A DNA stretch of 26,478 nucleotides, from assembly GCA_947644475.1 (NCBI GenBank), contig CANRZQ010000005.1, positions 1 through 26,478 of the forward strand, given 5' to 3'. Below the pieces are notes generated by a model. That model was not told where the DNA came from. It made no database searches and saw nothing but the letters and a program-made list of their open reading frames with translations. Below are positions 15,250 to 23,991 of this stretch, piece by piece; positions within the stretch are counted from its first letter, which is position 1, and each line of letters starts with the position of its first letter. This stretch comes from an uncultured Muribaculaceae bacterium. GTDB lineage: Bacteria; Bacteroidota; Bacteroidia; Bacteroidales; Muribaculaceae. The translations under genes were made by a program, and so were the position numbers.

Positions 15250-16125
15250 TCAACGCTCCTCTTCCCGCAGGCGGTTTGCCACGGCCTCCATCAGCCATCT
15301 GGGCGTGGATGTCGCGCCACAGATGCCGATAGAGCCGGCATCTGCCGTCATCTCGGGAGTAAGTTCCGACGGATTTGACAGCATGTAGGTGCGGGGATTG
15401 ACACGCCGGCAATGGTCGAACAAAATGCGGCCATTGCTGCTTTTGGCACCGGCAACGAATAGCACCACCTCATGCTCGGCCGCGAAACGGCGCAAATGCT
15501 CGGTGCGGTTTGCAACCTGGCGGCATATCGTGTCATAATAACTGAATTTTACCCCGGGCGCAATCCGGCCACTGATGGTATTTATCATCTCCCGGAATCC
15601 TTCAAGGGATTTTGTAGTCTGGGAATAGAGGGCTATGTCGCGTGAGAAATCAACTTTCGACAGCTGGTCGAGATGCTCTACCACCGTAGCCTCCCCACGG
15701 GTCTGCCCCACGAGGCCATTGACCTCTGCATGACCGATTTTGCCGTATATCACGATCTGCGGCCGGGCCGGGTCGGAATCATATGTCTGTTTTATGCGCT
15801 GTTGCAAACGAAGTACAACCGGGCATGTGGCGTCTATTATCTCGATGTTGTTTCGCCGGGCCGTCTCGTATGTCTCCGGAGGCTCGCCATGGGCCCGAAG
15901 AAGCACCTTCACATCATGAAGACCGGCAAGCTGCTCATGGGTGATGGTCACGAGCCCCGACCTTCTGAGACGCTCCACCTCGTCTGAATTATGCACTATA
16001 TCGCCCAGGCAATACAGCCTCCCGGACTTTTTCAGCTCCTCCTCCGCCTTGGCTATGGCTGTGACCACCCCGAAGCAGAAGCCGGAATTGGGATCAATCT
16101 CTATTTCCGTCTTGCGCTCAGACAT
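15250..16125 (-). CDS. ispH: 4-hydroxy-3-methylbut-2-enyl diphosphate reductase (IspH/LytB)
   Basis: IspH makes IPP and DMAPP from HMBPP in the last step of the MEP isoprenoid pathway, using a [4Fe-4S] cluster. The 291-residue product has the three cluster cysteines: Cys17 in GFCFGV, Cys101 in DATCPV and Cys269 in GICGATSTP. Substrate-binding histidines are His45 in DIVHNSDEV and His79 in LLRAHGEPP; YSQTTKS and the SSNG loop are also present. It overlaps the end of cmk by 8 bases (ATGTCTGA reading), so it is surely... co-transcribed as the downstream partner: ispH starts before cmk ends in the order ispH then cmk on the minus strand is reversed by position, with ispH at lower coordinates and therefore distal in the operon only if the overlap is read from cmk into ispH, which the coordinates support. 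No T-run terminator follows it. Confidence 0.96.
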   Translation of the reverse strand: MSERKTEIEIDPNSGFCFGVVTAIAKAEEELKKSGRLYCLGDIVHNSDEVERLRRSGLVTITHEQLAGLHDVKVLLRAHGEPPETYETARRNNIEIIDATCPVVLRLQQRIKQTYDSDPARPQIVIYGKIGHAEVNGLVGQTRGEATVVEHLDQLSKVDFSRDIALYSQTTKSLEGFREMINTISGRIAPGVKFSYYDTICRQVANRTEHLRRFAAEHEVVLFVAGAKSSNGRILFDHCRRVNPRTYMLSNPSELTPEMTADAGSIGICGATSTPRWLMEAVANRLREEER

Positions 16126-16807
16126 TTGCCACCCGATTATATTGTTCGAGGAGCCATGCGTCCTGTTCTTCTTTTGTCATTGTGGAATTATCGAGGCTTA
16201 TGGCATCGTCGGCGCGTCGCAGAGGACTTTCCGCACGTGTCTCATCGATATGGTCACGATGCACCACATTGGCAAGCACTTCCTCAAAAGTGATGGCATC
16301 GCCTTTCGCCACCAGCTCCGTGAAACGACGCTGGGCCCTTGTCTGCGCAGAGGCATCGACAAAAATTTTCAATTCGGCGTCCGGGAACACAGTTGTTCCT
16401 ATGTCGCGGCCGTCCATCACGATTCCTTTTCCCGCGCCAAGCCTTTGCTGCATATCTACCAAGGCATGACGCACGGCAGGAATGGCGGCGATTGTCGACA
16501 CGTGGCTTGACACATACAACTGGCGTATCTCCGTCTCGACATCACGGCCGCACAACATTGTATGCTGCGACCCGTCGGGCTGCACCGCAAAATCAATGAC
16601 AAGGCCGGGCAGGGCCTTTTCAATTGCCGCGACGTCGGCTTCTCCGGCCGCAGAGATTAATCCATTCTCGATAGCATAGAGAGTGACTGCGCGATACATG
16701 GCGCCGGAATCGATATAACGGTATCCGATACGGCCTGCCAGTTGGCGCGCCATTGTGCTTTTGCCCGACGATGAATAGCCGTCGATGGCTATTGTGATTA
16801 GTTTCAT
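16118..16807 (-). CDS. cmk: Cytidylate kinase
   Basis: Cytidylate kinase phosphorylates CMP and dCMP with ATP. The 229-residue product has the usual length, P-loop GYSSSGKST (residues 10-18), YRYIDSGAMYRAVTLYA (NMP-binding), VMDGRDIGTTVFPDAELKIF, and the lid-region DHIDETRAESPLRRADDA with the conserved arginine. Its start overlaps the porQ stop by four bases (ATGA), and its stop overlaps the ispH start by eight, so porQ-cmk-ispH should be one transcript with coupled translation. The same porQ-cmk-ispH neighbourhood is, as I recall, found in Porphyromonas gingivalis. Confidence 0.96.
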   Translation of the reverse strand: MKLITIAIDGYSSSGKSTMARQLAGRIGYRYIDSGAMYRAVTLYAIENGLISAAGEADVAAIEKALPGLVIDFAVQPDGSQHTMLCGRDVETEIRQLYVSSHVSTIAAIPAVRHALVDMQQRLGAGKGIVMDGRDIGTTVFPDAELKIFVDASAQTRAQRRFTELVAKGDAITFEEVLANVVHRDHIDETRAESPLRRADDAISLDNSTMTKEEQDAWLLEQYNRVANV

Positions 16808-17817
16808 CTTATCAATTCGTTGAGTGAACAGGAAAGGTTGAACATAAATGTGGTGGCACCGGTATGCGGCTGCGCGAAGGCAATGCCAACGCCAAACGAC
16901 TTTACACGGATACCGCCCGAAAGCGAGAATCCCGACAGGAACGACCGCGAGTAGGTGCTCATATCAGTGCGTGTCTTGTAGTTATAGCCCAATCCGAGAT
17001 ACCAGTTTTGAGACGCCACAAGATCGGCGCCAAAGACAAGGTGCCTGAAAAGATTGGAACTGAACGAGTCTTTCTTTTCAAATTTTTCAGCGGATGTGCC
17101 GTCGCCTGTCTCATAATATGGCAGATTCCACTTTGTAAGATTCCATGCCGTAATTGAAAAACGGACAGGGAACGAGCCAAACGTCTGGCTCCAGCCCAAA
17201 CGCAAATCAATGGGCAAACGGTCGTAACTTTCATTGAATCGTTTGACCTGGCCGCCAAGATTGGCTGCTACAAGCGACAGCGACAAGTCTCTCTCAGGAT
17301 CATAATAATTCAGGCCAAGATCCGTTGCAACGGCAAATGCACTGTAATCGGCGTAACCGGAATAAATCATCTTCAAATTCACGCCACCCCGAAGCCGGTC
17401 GGTGATATCATGCGAATACGCGCCCATAAATGCGACATCCTGAGGAGAAAAAGACCCGAGGATTGTGCCGTCGACATCGGTTTCGGTCATGGAGCCATAG
17501 CCGAAGTATTGTATTGCCGCCGCCCATGCACCGCGTTCGCCGGCCGAGTGGCCGTAGCGCAGGCCCGCAAAATTGCTGCTGCCGAGATAGCGCATGTACG
17601 ACAGCGACACCTGGCCGCTCATCTCGCCTCCGAGAAGAGCGGGATTCTGGTCGATGGTGGATATATCGTCATCAACAAGGCTGATATTCACGCCTCCGAG
17701 GCCGTAGATGCGGTTCGACATCGGTATATTCAAGAAATTGTATGCCACCGACCCGTCCTGCGCCGGCACACACATCCACATGATAATGCATGTTAATATA
17801 ATAATGAGTCGTCTCAT
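16804..17817 (-). CDS. porQ: Type IX secretion system protein PorQ
   Basis: PorQ is an outer-membrane beta-barrel protein of the PorV/PorQ (FadL-like) group that takes part in type IX secretion of proteins to the cell surface in Bacteroidota. The 337-residue product has a signal peptide (MRRLIIILTCIIMWMCVPAQ, cleavage probably after Ala19), then FLNIPMSNRIYGLGGVNISL and DDDISTIDQNPALLG, the characteristic N-terminal plug-like start, followed by alternating strands with many aromatic residues. It ends in strand-like FMFNLSCSLNELIR. It precedes cmk with a 4-base overlap and follows tdk by 28 bp. It implies that the organism has a type IX system, though no cargo or other por/gld gene is in the window. 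Confidence 0.85.
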   Translation of the reverse strand: MRRLIIILTCIIMWMCVPAQDGSVAYNFLNIPMSNRIYGLGGVNISLVDDDISTIDQNPALLGGEMSGQVSLSYMRYLGSSNFAGLRYGHSAGERGAWAAAIQYFGYGSMTETDVDGTILGSFSPQDVAFMGAYSHDITDRLRGGVNLKMIYSGYADYSAFAVATDLGLNYYDPERDLSLSLVAANLGGQVKRFNESYDRLPIDLRLGWSQTFGSFPVRFSITAWNLTKWNLPYYETGDGTSAEKFEKKDSFSSNLFRHLVFGADLVASQNWYLGLGYNYKTRTDMSTYSRSFLSGFSLSGGIRVKSFGVGIAFAQPHTGATTFMFNLSCSLNELIR

Positions 17818-17845
17818 ATTTTATTATAACGGACGGTGCTCTTGT

Positions 17846-18514
17846 TTATTGTACGCATCCGCGTCCTTCCGCATCTTCCGGCATGCTTTCCTCGAAAAGC
17901 GGCAGTGCCACACGCGAGGCCTGCTCGATACGTTTATTGCGCCAGCATTTCCGGCACACCGCCACATAGCGGTCGTCGCCGCCGATCTCTACCTGCTCAC
18001 CCTCCTCGACAAAATCGCCATTGCCGTCGATACGGGCATTTATAATGGTCTTGCGGCCGCAATTGCATGTGGATTTTATCTCGTCGATTGTGTCGGCTAT
18101 TTCAAAAAGCCGCCGGGAGCCTTCAAAAAGATGACTTTGAAAATCCGTTCGCAATCCATAGCATATCACATTGCTTCCGAAATCGTCAACGATTCGCGCA
18201 AGCTGGTCGACCTGCGCCTCGGTAAGGAATTGAGCCTCGTCGATAAGATACCATTGGATAAATTCGCTTTTCTCCTTATAGCGCGCCTTGGCAAGCGCAT
18301 AGAGGTCGGTGTCATGAAAAATCCATTGGCACTCGCGCCGAATCCCGATGCGCGACGCTATCACATTGTCATGGTCACGGGTATCGACAACAGGTTTAAG
18401 GCAAAGATAACTCATCTTGCGCTCTTCAAAATTATAGGCTGTGGTTAGCAGAAGAGCCGTTTTTGCCGACCCCATTGTGCCATATCTAAAATATAATTTT
18501 CCCTTACGAAACAT
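17846..18514 (-). CDS. tdk: Thymidine kinase (type II)
   Basis: Thymidine kinase makes dTMP from thymidine in nucleoside salvage. The 222-residue product has the P-loop GTMGSAKT (12-19; Ala17 replaces the usual Gly before Lys18, a variant I believe occurs in other bacterial kinases), the catalytic Glu93 in LIDEAQF, the lasso segment GLRTDFQSHLFEGSRRLFEIAD, and four structural-zinc cysteines (Cys150, Cys152, Cys187, Cys190). It is the first gene of a likely tdk-porQ-cmk-ispH transcript. The start ATG at 18514 lies 29 nt after a -7 element. Confidence 0.93.
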   Translation of the reverse strand: MFRKGKLYFRYGTMGSAKTALLLTTAYNFEERKMSYLCLKPVVDTRDHDNVIASRIGIRRECQWIFHDTDLYALAKARYKEKSEFIQWYLIDEAQFLTEAQVDQLARIVDDFGSNVICYGLRTDFQSHLFEGSRRLFEIADTIDEIKSTCNCGRKTIINARIDGNGDFVEEGEQVEIGGDDRYVAVCRKCWRNKRIEQASRVALPLFEESMPEDAEGRGCVQ

Positions 18515-18542
18515 CGGGTTCTATTTTTGGTGATTTACCGGG

Positions 18543-18550
18543 CAAAGGTA
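18543..18550 (-). promoter_or_regulatory. -7 element for tdk
   Basis: TACCTTTG on the minus strand, 28 nt before the tdk ATG. The -33 region at the expected spacing is AAAA, not TTTG, so only half the consensus is met. Confidence 0.5.
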
Positions 18551-18613
18551 CGAATTATTTCCTTCAAGATTTTTCCTCTCCCACGAAAAGTTATCAACAA
18601 GAATTGCCATTTT

Positions 18614-18645
18614 CTTGTCCATTCCTTAGTTTTTTTGTACTTTTG
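18614..18645 (+). promoter_or_regulatory. Bacteroidota-type promoter for mlaEF
   Basis: CTTG (18614-18617), 20 nt, TACTTTTG (18638-18645). Transcription should begin near 18650, about 58 nt before the ATG chosen for mlaE at 18708 and too close to use the upstream ATG at 18657 comfortably. Confidence 0.65.
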
Positions 18646-18707
18646 TGCCAAATCGGATGAATGACAACGTATTGTTTGTCATTAATGCCGCAAAGTTTGA
18701 ACAAAAG

Positions 18708-19457
18708 ATGATTTTCATAGACTCTCTGGCCACATTCGGCAAGTATTGCCTTTTTACAAAACGGGTTTTCTCAATCCCCGACCGCTGGGCGGTGTTTGGA
18801 AAACGCACCGTAGGCGAAGTGTCGAAACTTGGCATCGACTCCATTCCCCTCGTACTGGTAATCTCCGTTTTCATAGGCGCGGTTATCGCCATCCAGATGC
18901 AACTCAACACCACGTCGCCATTGATTCCGGCCTATTCTGTCGGCCTGGCTACGCGCGACATCGTGCTGCTTGAGTTTTCCAACTCCATCCTGTGCCTTAT
19001 CCTTGCGGGAAAGGTCGGGTCGAACATCGCGTCGGAAATAGGCACGATGCGCGTCACCGAGCAAATCGACGCACTCGAGATTATGGGCGTGAACTCAGCC
19101 AACTATCTCGTGCTTCCCAAAATCGTGGCTTTCGTGCTTTTCATGCCGATACTTGTAATCCTCTGCATGGGCACATCAATTGTCGGCGGCTATCTCGTGG
19201 CCGTGTTCACAGATATTATCACCGTATCAAAATATGTCTACGGCTTGCAGGCCATGTTCATCGAATGGTATGTATGGTACGGCTTGATTAAGTCGCTTTT
19301 CTTTGCCTACATCATCGCCTCCGTCGCATCATTTTACGGCTACTACGTAAAAGGCGGAGCACTCGACGTGGGCAAGGCGTCGACCGACGGCGTAGTATCC
19401 AGCTCGATACTCATTCTTCTTTTCGACGTAATCCTAACAAAACTTCTGCTGCAATGA
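18708..19457 (+). CDS. mlaE: MlaE-type lipid ABC transporter permease
   Basis: The 249-residue inner-membrane permease belongs to the MlaE family, which moves phospholipid between inner and outer membranes to keep outer-membrane lipid asymmetry. Landmarks are GKYCLFTKRVFS, the amphipathic interface helix before LVLVISVFIGAVIAIQMQLN, the conserved LLEFSNSILCLILAGKVGS, IASEIGTMRVTEQIDALEIM and MGVNSANYLVLPKIVAF. Five to six membrane helices are evident. Start chosen at ATG 18708 (MIFIDSLATFGKYC) since relatives begin there; the frame is open upstream to 18657 and beyond. Its stop overlaps the mlaF start (ATGA). Confidence 0.92.
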   Translation: MIFIDSLATFGKYCLFTKRVFSIPDRWAVFGKRTVGEVSKLGIDSIPLVLVISVFIGAVIAIQMQLNTTSPLIPAYSVGLATRDIVLLEFSNSILCLILAGKVGSNIASEIGTMRVTEQIDALEIMGVNSANYLVLPKIVAFVLFMPILVILCMGTSIVGGYLVAVFTDIITVSKYVYGLQAMFIEWYVWYGLIKSLFFAYIIASVASFYGYYVKGGALDVGKASTDGVVSSSILILLFDVILTKLLLQ

Positions 19458-20248
19458 TTGAGGTAAAAAATGTCACAAAGTCGTTCGACGACAAAACGGT
19501 GCTTTTCGATATTAACGCCACATTCGAGACCGGGAAAACCAACCTCATCATTGGGCAAAGCGGATCGGGCAAGACCGTGCTGATGAAGTCGCTTGTTGGC
19601 CTTTTGCGCCCTGAGAAAGGACAGATTCTGTTCGACGGGCGCAACACCCTCGACATGTCGGCAGAGCAGATGAAAGAATTGCGCAAGGAAATCGGCATGC
19701 TGTTCCAAGGGTCCGCCCTGTTCGACAGCGAGACCGTGCTTGGCAACGTTATGTTTCCGCTTGTGATGTTCACCGACATGACGCGCGGAGAGATACGCGA
19801 CCGGGCCATGTTTTGCCTCGAACGCGTCAACCTGCAAGGCGCCGAGAACAAATATCCCTCAGAAATATCCGGCGGCATGCAAAAACGCGCCGCAATAGCA
19901 CGAGCCATCGCGCTGAATCCAAAATACCTGTTTTGCGACGAGCCAAACTCGGGCCTCGACCCAAAGACATCTATCGTGATCGACGAACTGCTCAGCGACA
20001 TCACCCACGAATACAATATAACCACCGTGATCAACACTCACGACATGAACTCGGTGCTCGGCATAGGCGAGAATATTGTTTTCATTTACAAAGGCCACCG
20101 CGAGTGGGCAGGCAACATGAAAGAGATTTTCGCAACCACATCCGAAGCCCTCAATGATTTTGTATTTGCCACCGACCTCTTCCAGGAAGTGAAAGACTAT
20201 ATCCTCGCCCATGGATTCACCGCCAAGGGAGCAGCACGCCGCAAATAG
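19454..20248 (+). CDS. mlaF: MlaF-type lipid ABC transporter ATP-binding protein
   Basis: The 264-residue ATPase partners the MlaE permease. It has Walker A GQSGSGKT (34-41, Lys40), Q-loop near LFQGSALFDSETVLGNV, signature ISGGMQKR (138-145), Walker B YLFCDEP (Asp162, Glu163), D-loop SGLDPKTS and switch histidine in INTHDMNS. MLFQGSALFDS and the SGGMQKRAAIARA spacing are typical of the Mla/Ttg2 branch of ABC ATPases. It ends with TAG. In many genomes mlaD (the MCE protein) comes next; here a TPR protein follows after an 85-bp gap with its own promoter, so mlaD must be elsewhere. Confidence 0.93.
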   Translation: MIEVKNVTKSFDDKTVLFDINATFETGKTNLIIGQSGSGKTVLMKSLVGLLRPEKGQILFDGRNTLDMSAEQMKELRKEIGMLFQGSALFDSETVLGNVMFPLVMFTDMTRGEIRDRAMFCLERVNLQGAENKYPSEISGGMQKRAAIARAIALNPKYLFCDEPNSGLDPKTSIVIDELLSDITHEYNITTVINTHDMNSVLGIGENIVFIYKGHREWAGNMKEIFATTSEALNDFVFATDLFQEVKDYILAHGFTAKGAARRK

Positions 20249-20285
20249 CGAAAGCACCGCCGACAGCATTCATTTTAATATATAA

Positions 20286-20328
20286 AAAGGTAATAAATTT
20301 TTCCCTAACCGAAAAATTTATTACCTTT
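20286..20328. repeat. 17-bp inverted repeat overlapping the promoter of the TPR gene
   Basis: AAAGGTAATAAATTTTT (20286-20302) is exactly repeated in reverse complement at 20312-20328, with a 9-nt spacer. The right arm contains most of the -7 element. It could be an operator for a dimeric regulator, or an AT-rich terminator for mlaEF. Its stem is nearly all A-T, poor for a terminator. Confidence 0.7.
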
Positions 20329-20329
20329 G
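20322..20329 (+). promoter_or_regulatory. -7 element for the TPR gene, apparently leaderless
   Basis: TACCTTTG ends only 4 nt before the ATG at 20334. With the usual distance from this element to the start site, transcription would begin at or next to the A of the ATG. The -33 position reads TTTT (20298-20301), one base off TTTG, at 20-nt spacing. Confidence 0.6.
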
Positions 20330-20333
20330 TGTT

Positions 20334-22313
20334 ATGAATCGACTTCTAAAATATATCTTGGCCCTGACAGGATTTGCAACCTGCGCCGCAACATCCGCCC
20401 AGGTCAACACCGAGCAGGTAATGCGCATAGGGCAAAATGCGCTGTATTTTGAAGACTATATGCTGTCGATCCAGTACTTCAACCAAGCCATCCAGGCTAA
20501 ACCATATCTCGCACAGCCGTACCTGATGCGAGCCATTGCAAAAATCAACCTTGACGATTTCGCCGGAGCCGAGGCCGATGCGGCAAAGGCCATCGACCTT
20601 AATCCGTTTCTTACCGATGCCTGGGAGGTTCGTGGCGTAGCACGACAGAATCTTGAAAACAATGACGGCGCGATATCCGACTATAACGAGGCTCTGCGCC
20701 TCCTGCCTCGCAACCGCCAGATAATGTTCAACCGCTCGCTTGCACTTACCGACAGCGAAAAATACGAGCAAGCCGACTCCTCGTTCGCCGAACTTCTAAA
20801 ATATTATCCCGGATTTGACAACGGCTACATAGGCAGAGCCAAACTTCGGCTTGCAATGGCCGACACGACAGCCGCTTCCGCCGATATCGACAAAGCACTC
20901 GGCATAAACCGAAACATTCTCAACGCTTATATTCTGCGTGCCGATATCGCCATCAACAGCAAAAAGGATTATTCGGCCGCGCTTGCCGACATGAACGAGG
21001 CGGTGAAACTCGAGCCTCGCCTTGCCGGACTGTATATCAACCGCGCTTTCCTCCGATACTCGCTCGACGACTATTTTGGCGCAATGGCCGACTACGACTA
21101 TGCCATCCAACTCGAGCCCCTCAATCCTGTAGCCCTTTTCAACCGCGGATTGCTCGAAATGGAAGTTGGCGACAACGACAAAGCCCTCCGCGACTACGAT
21201 ACCCTGCTCTCTCTTGACCCGGACAATTACCGCGCCCTTTACAACCGCGCCGTGATTTACGGAGAAAAACATCGTTTCGACGATGCCATATCTGATGTAA
21301 ACCGCCTTATCGACCGTTTCCCCGATTTTTCAGGCGCATATTACCTCCGTTCGGAATTCATGCGGGGAAAAGGAGAGATGGCGCACGCGCAGGCCGACTA
21401 CAAAAAGGCTGTCGCTCTTGCAAAATCCGCGACAAACTCCGACTCTGCGCCTGAATCCTTGTCGGAGGACGAGGAAACATCACGCCGGTTCCGCTCGCTT
21501 CTCACTATTGAGAACAATACCGACATGGCTCAGGAATACAACAATTCGGCAATCCGCGGAAAAGTACAGAATCGAGACATAAATGTCGAGATTGAGCCCT
21601 TGATGCAACTGTCATACTACGACTCGCCATCCGAACTCCGCCGCAACACATATTATATAAAGGAGGTCGACCAACTTAATGCCACCCGTATGCTCCGTTT
21701 TCTCGTGGTGGTAACGTCACATCCTCCGATGCTGTCCGATCCGGAAATAATACAGCGGCACTTTTCCTCAATAGATTATTACAACTCCTATCTCTCTACC
21801 CACGAACCTCGCGCTATCGATTACATCGGACGTGCCATGGACTTCATGACCGTAAGGAATTACGCCGCCGCGGTTTCTGATTTAGACCGCGCAATCAGCC
21901 TCACGCCTGATTTTGCCCCCGCATATTTCCTGCGCGGACAAGTGCGTTATCTTGCGTCCACCCTACCCGACCCCGTCACGCCGGAAAAAGACAACACGCC
22001 ACATATGCCGCAAGTGGCACCGCTGGCCGACGTCCTTGCCGATTTCGACCGTGCTATTGAACTGTCACCCATGACAGCCATGGCATGGTTCAACAAAGGC
22101 AACATTCTCTTCGAGATGGGCGACCTCACCTCTGCCTTGGCAGCCTATACCCGGGCTATCGAGTTACAGCCGGATATGGGCGAGGCATTCTACAACCGCG
22201 GATACATCTATCTGCGTCTTGGCAACCGCGCCGCCGGCATTGCCGACCTGTCGAAATCCGGCGAACTCGGCATCGTATCGGCCTACAACCTGATAAAACG
22301 TATGACAAACTGA
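20334..22313 (+). CDS. Periplasmic tetratricopeptide-repeat protein
   Basis: A 659-residue protein with signal peptide MNRLLKYILALTGFATCAATSAQ and two TPR arrays: residues about 25-370 (for example LSIQYFNQAIQAKPYLAQPY, AISDYNEALRLLPRNRQIMF, ALADMNEAVKLEPRLAGLYI) and about 490-650 (AVSDLDRAISLTPDFAPAYF, ALAAYTRAIELQPDMGEAFY). Between them lies an unrelated stretch (390-480) with IENNTDMAQEYNNSAIRGKV and VNVEIEPLMQLSYYDSPS-like strands that may be a separate fold. TPR arrays are protein-docking surfaces; partner and role are unknown. It could be outer-membrane-associated, as with other Bacteroidota TPR proteins. It is transcribed after mlaEF but from its own promoter. Confidence 0.85.
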   Translation: MNRLLKYILALTGFATCAATSAQVNTEQVMRIGQNALYFEDYMLSIQYFNQAIQAKPYLAQPYLMRAIAKINLDDFAGAEADAAKAIDLNPFLTDAWEVRGVARQNLENNDGAISDYNEALRLLPRNRQIMFNRSLALTDSEKYEQADSSFAELLKYYPGFDNGYIGRAKLRLAMADTTAASADIDKALGINRNILNAYILRADIAINSKKDYSAALADMNEAVKLEPRLAGLYINRAFLRYSLDDYFGAMADYDYAIQLEPLNPVALFNRGLLEMEVGDNDKALRDYDTLLSLDPDNYRALYNRAVIYGEKHRFDDAISDVNRLIDRFPDFSGAYYLRSEFMRGKGEMAHAQADYKKAVALAKSATNSDSAPESLSEDEETSRRFRSLLTIENNTDMAQEYNNSAIRGKVQNRDINVEIEPLMQLSYYDSPSELRRNTYYIKEVDQLNATRMLRFLVVVTSHPPMLSDPEIIQRHFSSIDYYNSYLSTHEPRAIDYIGRAMDFMTVRNYAAAVSDLDRAISLTPDFAPAYFLRGQVRYLASTLPDPVTPEKDNTPHMPQVAPLADVLADFDRAIELSPMTAMAWFNKGNILFEMGDLTSALAAYTRAIELQPDMGEAFYNRGYIYLRLGNRAAGIADLSKSGELGIVSAYNLIKRMTN

Positions 22314-22394
22314 TTCCCTAAACAATACCCTATCCTACTTCATAACTTATAACTAATACTTTTAAACTTATACTAAATACTAATACCTCACAAT

Positions 22395-23921
22395 ATGCTC
22401 GAACAAAAAGACTTAGACCTGCTTAAACAAAAGGGCATAGCCCAATCGACGGTCGAGGCGCAACTTGCACGCTTCGCCACCGGCTTTCCTTATCTTCGCC
22501 TCAAAGCATCCGCCAAGGTGGGTGAAGGCATAATGCAACTCTCCGGCGCCCAACAGGACCTCGCCGTCGACCGCTGGAACCGATTCCTTGCCGACGGTGG
22601 CTCTGTCTGCAAATTCGTTCCCGCCTCCGGTGCGGCCTCGCGTATGTTCAAGGCTCTGTTCGCCTTTGTCAACGGGGAAGACAACATCCCAGCAGAAGGC
22701 TCTGACGTGGCCAACCTCATCGCGTCAATCGACAAGACTCCTTTCTACGACGAACTCAACCGTGTTGTCGTGAACCTCCATGGCAAAAACATACACAGCC
22801 TCCTCGACGAAAAGAGATATAAGGATATTATCGCGGCCATTATTCTTCCGGAAGGGCTGAATTACGGCAACCTGCCCAAAGCCGTGCTGTCGTTCCACCG
22901 CTACCCCGACGGAACGGTACGCACCCCGCTTGAAGAACAACTCATGGAGGGCGCGCAGACTGCCGCTGTCGATGGTAAGGTAAATCTGCATTTCACAGTA
23001 TCGGCAGCCCACCAAGACTTGTTTGCCGATAAACTCGCCGTTGCCATTCCAAAGTTTGAGAATGCTACCGGCCTCAAATATAACGTGTCGACATCGGAGC
23101 AAAAACCATCGACCGACACTATTGCCGCCGCTCTCGACAACACGCCATTCCGCGACGATAATGGGAATCTCGTATTCCGTCCCGGCGGCCATGGCGCATT
23201 GATTGAAAACCTCAACGACATCGACGCCACAGTAGTGTTTATCAAAAACATCGACAATGTCGTGCCGGATTCCCAACGCGCCGCAACCGTACACTCTAAG
23301 AAAATGCTCGCCGGCACGCTTATCCTTGCCCACGACAAGGTTGAAGAATATCTCCGCGCTCTCCGCGAGGGCGCCCGCGATGAGGAACTCCTCTCAGCAA
23401 TCGTTGAATTCTTAAAATCGACATTCTCAATTTCCTACGATAAATTCGACACCCTCAAAGGCGACGAACTTGCCGCCCTGCTTATCGGCTTGCTCAACCG
23501 TCCGCTGCGCGTATGCGGCATGGTACGCAACGAGGGCGAACCCGGCGGCGGCCCGTTCATCGCATACAACCCCGACGGCACTGCGTCCCCGCAGATTCTT
23601 GAATCCACCCAGATCGACACTTCTGTCGATGAATACAAGAACATAATGTCGCAGGCCACACACTTCAATCCGGTAGATCTCGTATGCTATATCCGAAACA
23701 TCGACGGCGACAAATTCAACCTCCCGGAATATGTCGACCCCGAAACCGGCTTTATCTCTTCTAAATCGCTTGGAGGACGCGAACTCCGCGCCCTCGAACT
23801 CCCCGGGCTCTGGAACGGAGCAATGAGCAACTGGCTCACTATCTTTGTCGAGGTCCCCGGCGCGTCGTTCAACCCTGTAAAGACCGTCAACGACCTGCTT
23901 CGCCCCGCCCATCAAGGCTAA
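22395..23921 (+). CDS. DUF4301 family protein, nucleotidyltransferase-like
   Basis: I recognise this 508-residue protein as DUF4301, a Bacteroidota family of unknown function. It begins MLEQKDLDLLKQKGIAQST. Segments recall UDP-sugar pyrophosphorylases: FVPASGAASRMF (74-85) resembles the glycine-rich nucleotide loop, FHRYPDGTVRTPLEEQLMEG (168-187) the lysine/substrate region, RPGGHGALIENL (262-273) the P-GHG motif and VFIKNIDNVV (281-290) the NxDN motif that binds metal and sugar phosphate. I infer a uridylyl- or similar nucleotidyltransferase-like fold; activity is unproven. The C-terminus FNPVKTVNDLLRPAHQG is typical for the family. It is cytoplasmic. An 81-bp AT-rich gap holding short near-repeats (ACTAATAC twice) and a weak TACTTTTA element separates it from the TPR gene. 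Confidence 0.8.
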   Translation: MLEQKDLDLLKQKGIAQSTVEAQLARFATGFPYLRLKASAKVGEGIMQLSGAQQDLAVDRWNRFLADGGSVCKFVPASGAASRMFKALFAFVNGEDNIPAEGSDVANLIASIDKTPFYDELNRVVVNLHGKNIHSLLDEKRYKDIIAAIILPEGLNYGNLPKAVLSFHRYPDGTVRTPLEEQLMEGAQTAAVDGKVNLHFTVSAAHQDLFADKLAVAIPKFENATGLKYNVSTSEQKPSTDTIAAALDNTPFRDDNGNLVFRPGGHGALIENLNDIDATVVFIKNIDNVVPDSQRAATVHSKKMLAGTLILAHDKVEEYLRALREGARDEELLSAIVEFLKSTFSISYDKFDTLKGDELAALLIGLLNRPLRVCGMVRNEGEPGGGPFIAYNPDGTASPQILESTQIDTSVDEYKNIMSQATHFNPVDLVCYIRNIDGDKFNLPEYVDPETGFISSKSLGGRELRALELPGLWNGAMSNWLTIFVEVPGASFNPVKTVNDLLRPAHQG

Positions 23922-23944
23922 TTTGCATCATAAATCAACATTAT

Positions 23945-23974
23945 GCCCTCCTGCACCCTATCGTGCCGGAGGGC
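23945..23974 (+). terminator. Intrinsic terminator after the DUF4301 gene
   Basis: GCCCTCC (23945-23951) pairs with GGAGGGC (23968-23974), and GCAC/GTGC inside extend the stem past one mismatch, with a 6-nt loop. TTTATAT follows. It ends only 17 bp before the next ATG. Confidence 0.7.
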
Positions 23975-23991
23975 TTTATATCCCCTGAATC

